A stretch of DNA of 64,000 nucleotides from Triops longicaudatus (taxonomy: Eukaryota; Arthropoda; Branchiopoda; Notostraca; Triopsidae): positions 124,001 through 188,000 of the forward strand of contig JAGQDJ010000074.1 in assembly GCA_022885665.1 (NCBI GenBank). Direction: 5' to 3'. The notes under the pieces are model-generated. The model ran no database searches. It saw only the letters and a list, made by a program, of their open reading frames with translations, and was not told where the DNA came from. Shown piece by piece: positions 61,226 through 64,000 of the stretch. The translations under genes were made by a program, and so were the position numbers. How positions within the stretch are numbered: the stretch's first letter is position 1; the number at the start of each line of letters is the position of its first letter.

Positions 61226-63896
61226 ATGGGAGTTACTGGCCGTGTTTTCGCGGCCCATGGACGTTTTTGTGCCCGTCACCCCTGGGAAGTGATTGTGACC
61301 ACGTTGACACTAACGTTATGCATATTAAGCGTGGGTGACTTCCAGCGCTATTGGAAAGTGGGCACGTTGCAAAGCGAGTTGGTGGCGGAAAATCAGGCAA
61401 CGGCCTCCATTCCGACGTGGGGCAAAAAGACAGACACCAATGGAAGCTGCGGGAGTGGCATCAAATCTCCATTACTTGAGGTAAAGCTTGAAAACACGTT
61501 TTATAGTCTTGCCTTTATGAACAAAATTGTATTTACAAAAATAAAAATAAAATGACAAGGAAAAAAACTCGTTTGAGGACACCAAGCTTGCGTCAAGTCA
61601 TGTGTAGTCAAGACATTGTGCTTCTAGTGGAAAACTACGTCTTTGGCTGGCGTTTTGTGCTCTGAGTATGGGCAAAGAAAGTTCACAAAAATACCATTGA
61701 AATGGATAAAAACTGTTATTTAAAATTGTAAAAAAAATATACAATTGAAAAACTACAAAAATAGGCAATTGAAAGTGATATATTATTAAAATTATTAACA
61801 TATAATATTGAAAAATTATAAGAAATATTCAGTTGAAAAATGATAAAAAAAAATCTACAATGTGTGATAAAATATACTATTAAAATTGCAAAAAAATATA
61901 AAGTGGAAAAATGTGTGAAAAAAACTCGTTCAAGAAAACAATTTCAAAAATAATAAGAAAGCAAAAAATCGTGTTGAAAATACAAATAACAGGAAGCTGT
62001 GGGAAGCAAAATTCAAGACAATAATACAAAGAAAGAAGGAAATTCACGGGAAAGGGGTCGAAAGGGCTGTTGTGACGTAATGTTGAATCAACAATGTGTT
62101 TAGTGTTTGCGTAGAGATGATTATGTTGTTGAAGGATTGAAGGCAGGTTCATGAAACGTATGTTTTGTGTTTGGAGAAGAGTTTGTTATTCTTTTCTAAT
62201 GTTTTGGGTTTGTAATTTTCATGGGTGGGTTCTAGGATTACAATGCTGTCGACGTGATTGTGATGACCTTGATTCGCTGCGTTGCATTGCTGTATACGTA
62301 TCACCGTTTAAGGACCTTGCATAGACTCCAATCGCGGTACATTTTAGGTAATTGCCAACTTTTCAAACATTTCATCCTTTCACGGAATTCTTAGTTTTCA
62401 AAAATTTCTTAGTTTTTTTTTTACCAATTTCGTAGACATTTTGGATGAGTCTATTTGATAGTCGATACCTTTGTCACGTTTTATCAATTTTTTGTAGTCC
62501 AATTTTAGTCCAATTTTACCAATTGAACTATTATTTCGATTTTAGCTCAAAGCCTGTGTTTCCTCGTATGGAATATTTGGGAGTTTTCATGAAATTTTTA
62601 TTCCTTTTGGCAGGTATTGCTGGGTTATTCACCGTCTTTTCGAGTTTCATATTCACTTGCAGCGTCATCAACTTTCTCCAAAGTGACATTTCAGACCTGA
62701 AGTATGTCGGGTTTCGTTTTCTTAAGACGCTTGATATCGAATATCCAAATTTGAATCCATTTTCGTCTAATTTTGTGAATTTTTCTTGTCAACTTGCAGG
62801 GACGCATTGTTCTTCTTCTTGTTGCTGATTGACTTGTCCAAAGCGACGTTGTTAGCTCAATGGGCTTTAAGCTCGTCTTCACCCACGACAGTCGAGGAAA
62901 GCATTTCCCAAGGCTTGTCTGTCATTGGCCCCACCATTACGCTCGACACCATCGTCGAAACACTTTTAATTGGCGTTGGAACCTTGTCAGGTATTTTATT
63001 TCCTTCTTTATCAACCATCAAGTAATTCCATAATTTTATTTAAGATATGAACTTGTGTTTCGTGACTTTATTTTTTCTATTTTATTTTATTTGTTTTGCA
63101 TTTGATTCCAAAGTGTATCTAAAACACTGTTATTTCTGGTAATTGTTTCGTTATTTTATATATTTTTGTTAATGTTCATTACGCTATATGTTTTATAAAG
63201 TTGCATTATAAAAATTTCATTTATTGCTGTATTTTTGCGTATTTGTATGGTTTGCATTCAATAAAATCAGTGATATTTTTAATATTAATTGTAATTTATA
63301 GTTCAAAACTTTTTTTTTTTTTTTTTTTTTTTTTGCAAATGCAGGTGTGAGGCGCTTGGAAATTCTGTGCTGTTTTGGTTGTATGTCGGCCATGGTGAAC
63401 TTCGTCGTCTTCATGACCTTTTACCCAGCTTGCCTTGCGCTCATCATCGAAGTAATCCACAACACTTTTCTTTCCTGATGCTAACTGACTTATTTTTTGC
63501 AGTTATCCGGTAAGAAAATGGAATTAGAAGGCGAAGAAGCAGCTGTGTTGCGGAGTCCGTCCAGCAAGAATGCCAGTTCGTGGCAGATCAAAGTGCTGAA
63601 GCAGATGTTGAGCAAAGAAGAGCCGAATCCAGTCATACAGAGAGTTAAACTGATCATGGCCGCCGGTTTGAGTATTGTTCACGCTCACTGGTGAGCTCTT
63701 CTATTTTTGTATGCTTTTCCTTTCGCTGTTTCTATTCAGTTTTTGGTGCTGCGTTGGTAAGTACACGTGTGCAGTGGGCTCGAACTCGGTAAAACGTTTG
63801 ACAGCCCTTTAAAAATTTTTTTTCTTTTTTACTAATTGTAGAGTCAGTTACGTCAGATTAGATCAATTATGGAGATTTTTTATAGAAAAGCTTACG
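61226..63896 (+). CDS. Hmgcr: HMG-CoA reductase, N-terminal membrane part (continues beyond window)
   Basis: Exons 61226-61480, 62236-62347, 62614-62701, 62800-62990, 63345-63451 and 63503-63690 join in frame. Probable further exons are 63740-63756 (17-nt microexon) and 63844-63896. The ATG at 61226 follows an acceptor at 61213 and gives MGVTGRVFAAHGRFCARHPW, matching the start of arthropod reductases. A frame reaching back to 61181 is not used. The segments DVIVMTLIRCVALLYTY, LFTVFSSFIFTCSVINF, DALFFFLLLIDLSKATLLA and RLEILCCFGCMSAMVNFVVF are the ER membrane spans, including the sterol-sensing-like region. VDVIVMT and DLSKA are hallmarks. LDQLWRFFIEKLT in the last exon corresponds to SLWQFYLSKM of the human enzyme. 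The catalytic domain lies outside the window. The enzyme makes mevalonate, two steps before PMVK; in arthropods this feeds isoprenoid and juvenile-hormone synthesis rather than sterols. Confidence 0.93.
63310..63334. repeat. 25-nt thymine run before exon 5 of HMG-CoA reductase
   Basis: Homopolymer T tract forming most of the polypyrimidine stretch before the acceptor at 63344. Confidence 0.9.
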
Positions 63897-64000
63897 GTTA
63901 GTTTTTTATTCTAGTTCTATTCTTGTATACTATTCTTCTATTCTTGTATATTTTATTATATTTCTTTAAGTGTTCTATTTACGTGTATTTTTCTTTGACA

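Overview
This is eukaryotic, intron-rich, AT-rich DNA, most likely from an arthropod. The evidence is the GT-AG intron-exon structure, the pickpocket-like (PPK) DEG/ENaC channel genes, and the arthropod-style start of HMG-CoA reductase. The species cannot be named from the sequence. I see no prokaryotic operon, CRISPR array, rRNA or tRNA gene.

From about 5.2 to 49.0 kb lies a head-to-tail array of twelve DEG/ENaC (pickpocket-like) sodium-channel subunit genes, called A to L here from left to right. All are on the minus strand. I reconstructed each gene from exons. Ten share eight coding exons with intron phases 2-2-0-0-1-2-1, an exon 5 of exactly 334 nt, an exon 7 of 86 nt and, except in B and H, an exon 2 of 210 nt. 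K and L, at the right edge, belong to a second subfamily in which exon 5 is split by an extra intron (271 + 63 = 334 nt) and exon 4 carries an insertion. Eleven genes give an uninterrupted predicted protein of 504-545 residues. Gene G has a problem at its exon 5/6 junction. Two exon relics (in intron 5 of A, and between G and H) show past unequal crossover and gene death. A and B look like a very recent duplication or conversion pair; H and I, and K and L, are further sister pairs.

Each protein has a cytosolic N-terminus with the His-Gly gating motif, TM1 in exon 2, a cysteine-rich extracellular domain in exons 3-7, and TM2 with a G-F-S selectivity filter in exon 8, followed by a C-terminal tail that differs strongly between copies. 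They should assemble as trimeric Na+-permeable channels at the plasma membrane. Ligand and tissue cannot be read from the sequence.

To the right, after about 7 kb without a recognised gene, are two mevalonate-pathway genes in head-to-head orientation: a complete four-exon phosphomevalonate kinase gene (minus strand, 56.3-57.4 kb) and the 5' part of HMG-CoA reductase (plus strand, from 61.2 kb, running off the window). They may share a CpG-rich divergent promoter near 57.4-57.6 kb.

The intergenic and intronic DNA holds several short elements with inverted ends: three MITE-like elements with good inverted repeats, one weaker case, and two nearly perfect long hairpins, plus TTA microsatellites and homopolymer tracts. 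The first 5.2 kb and the 49-56 kb stretch contain nothing else I can name.
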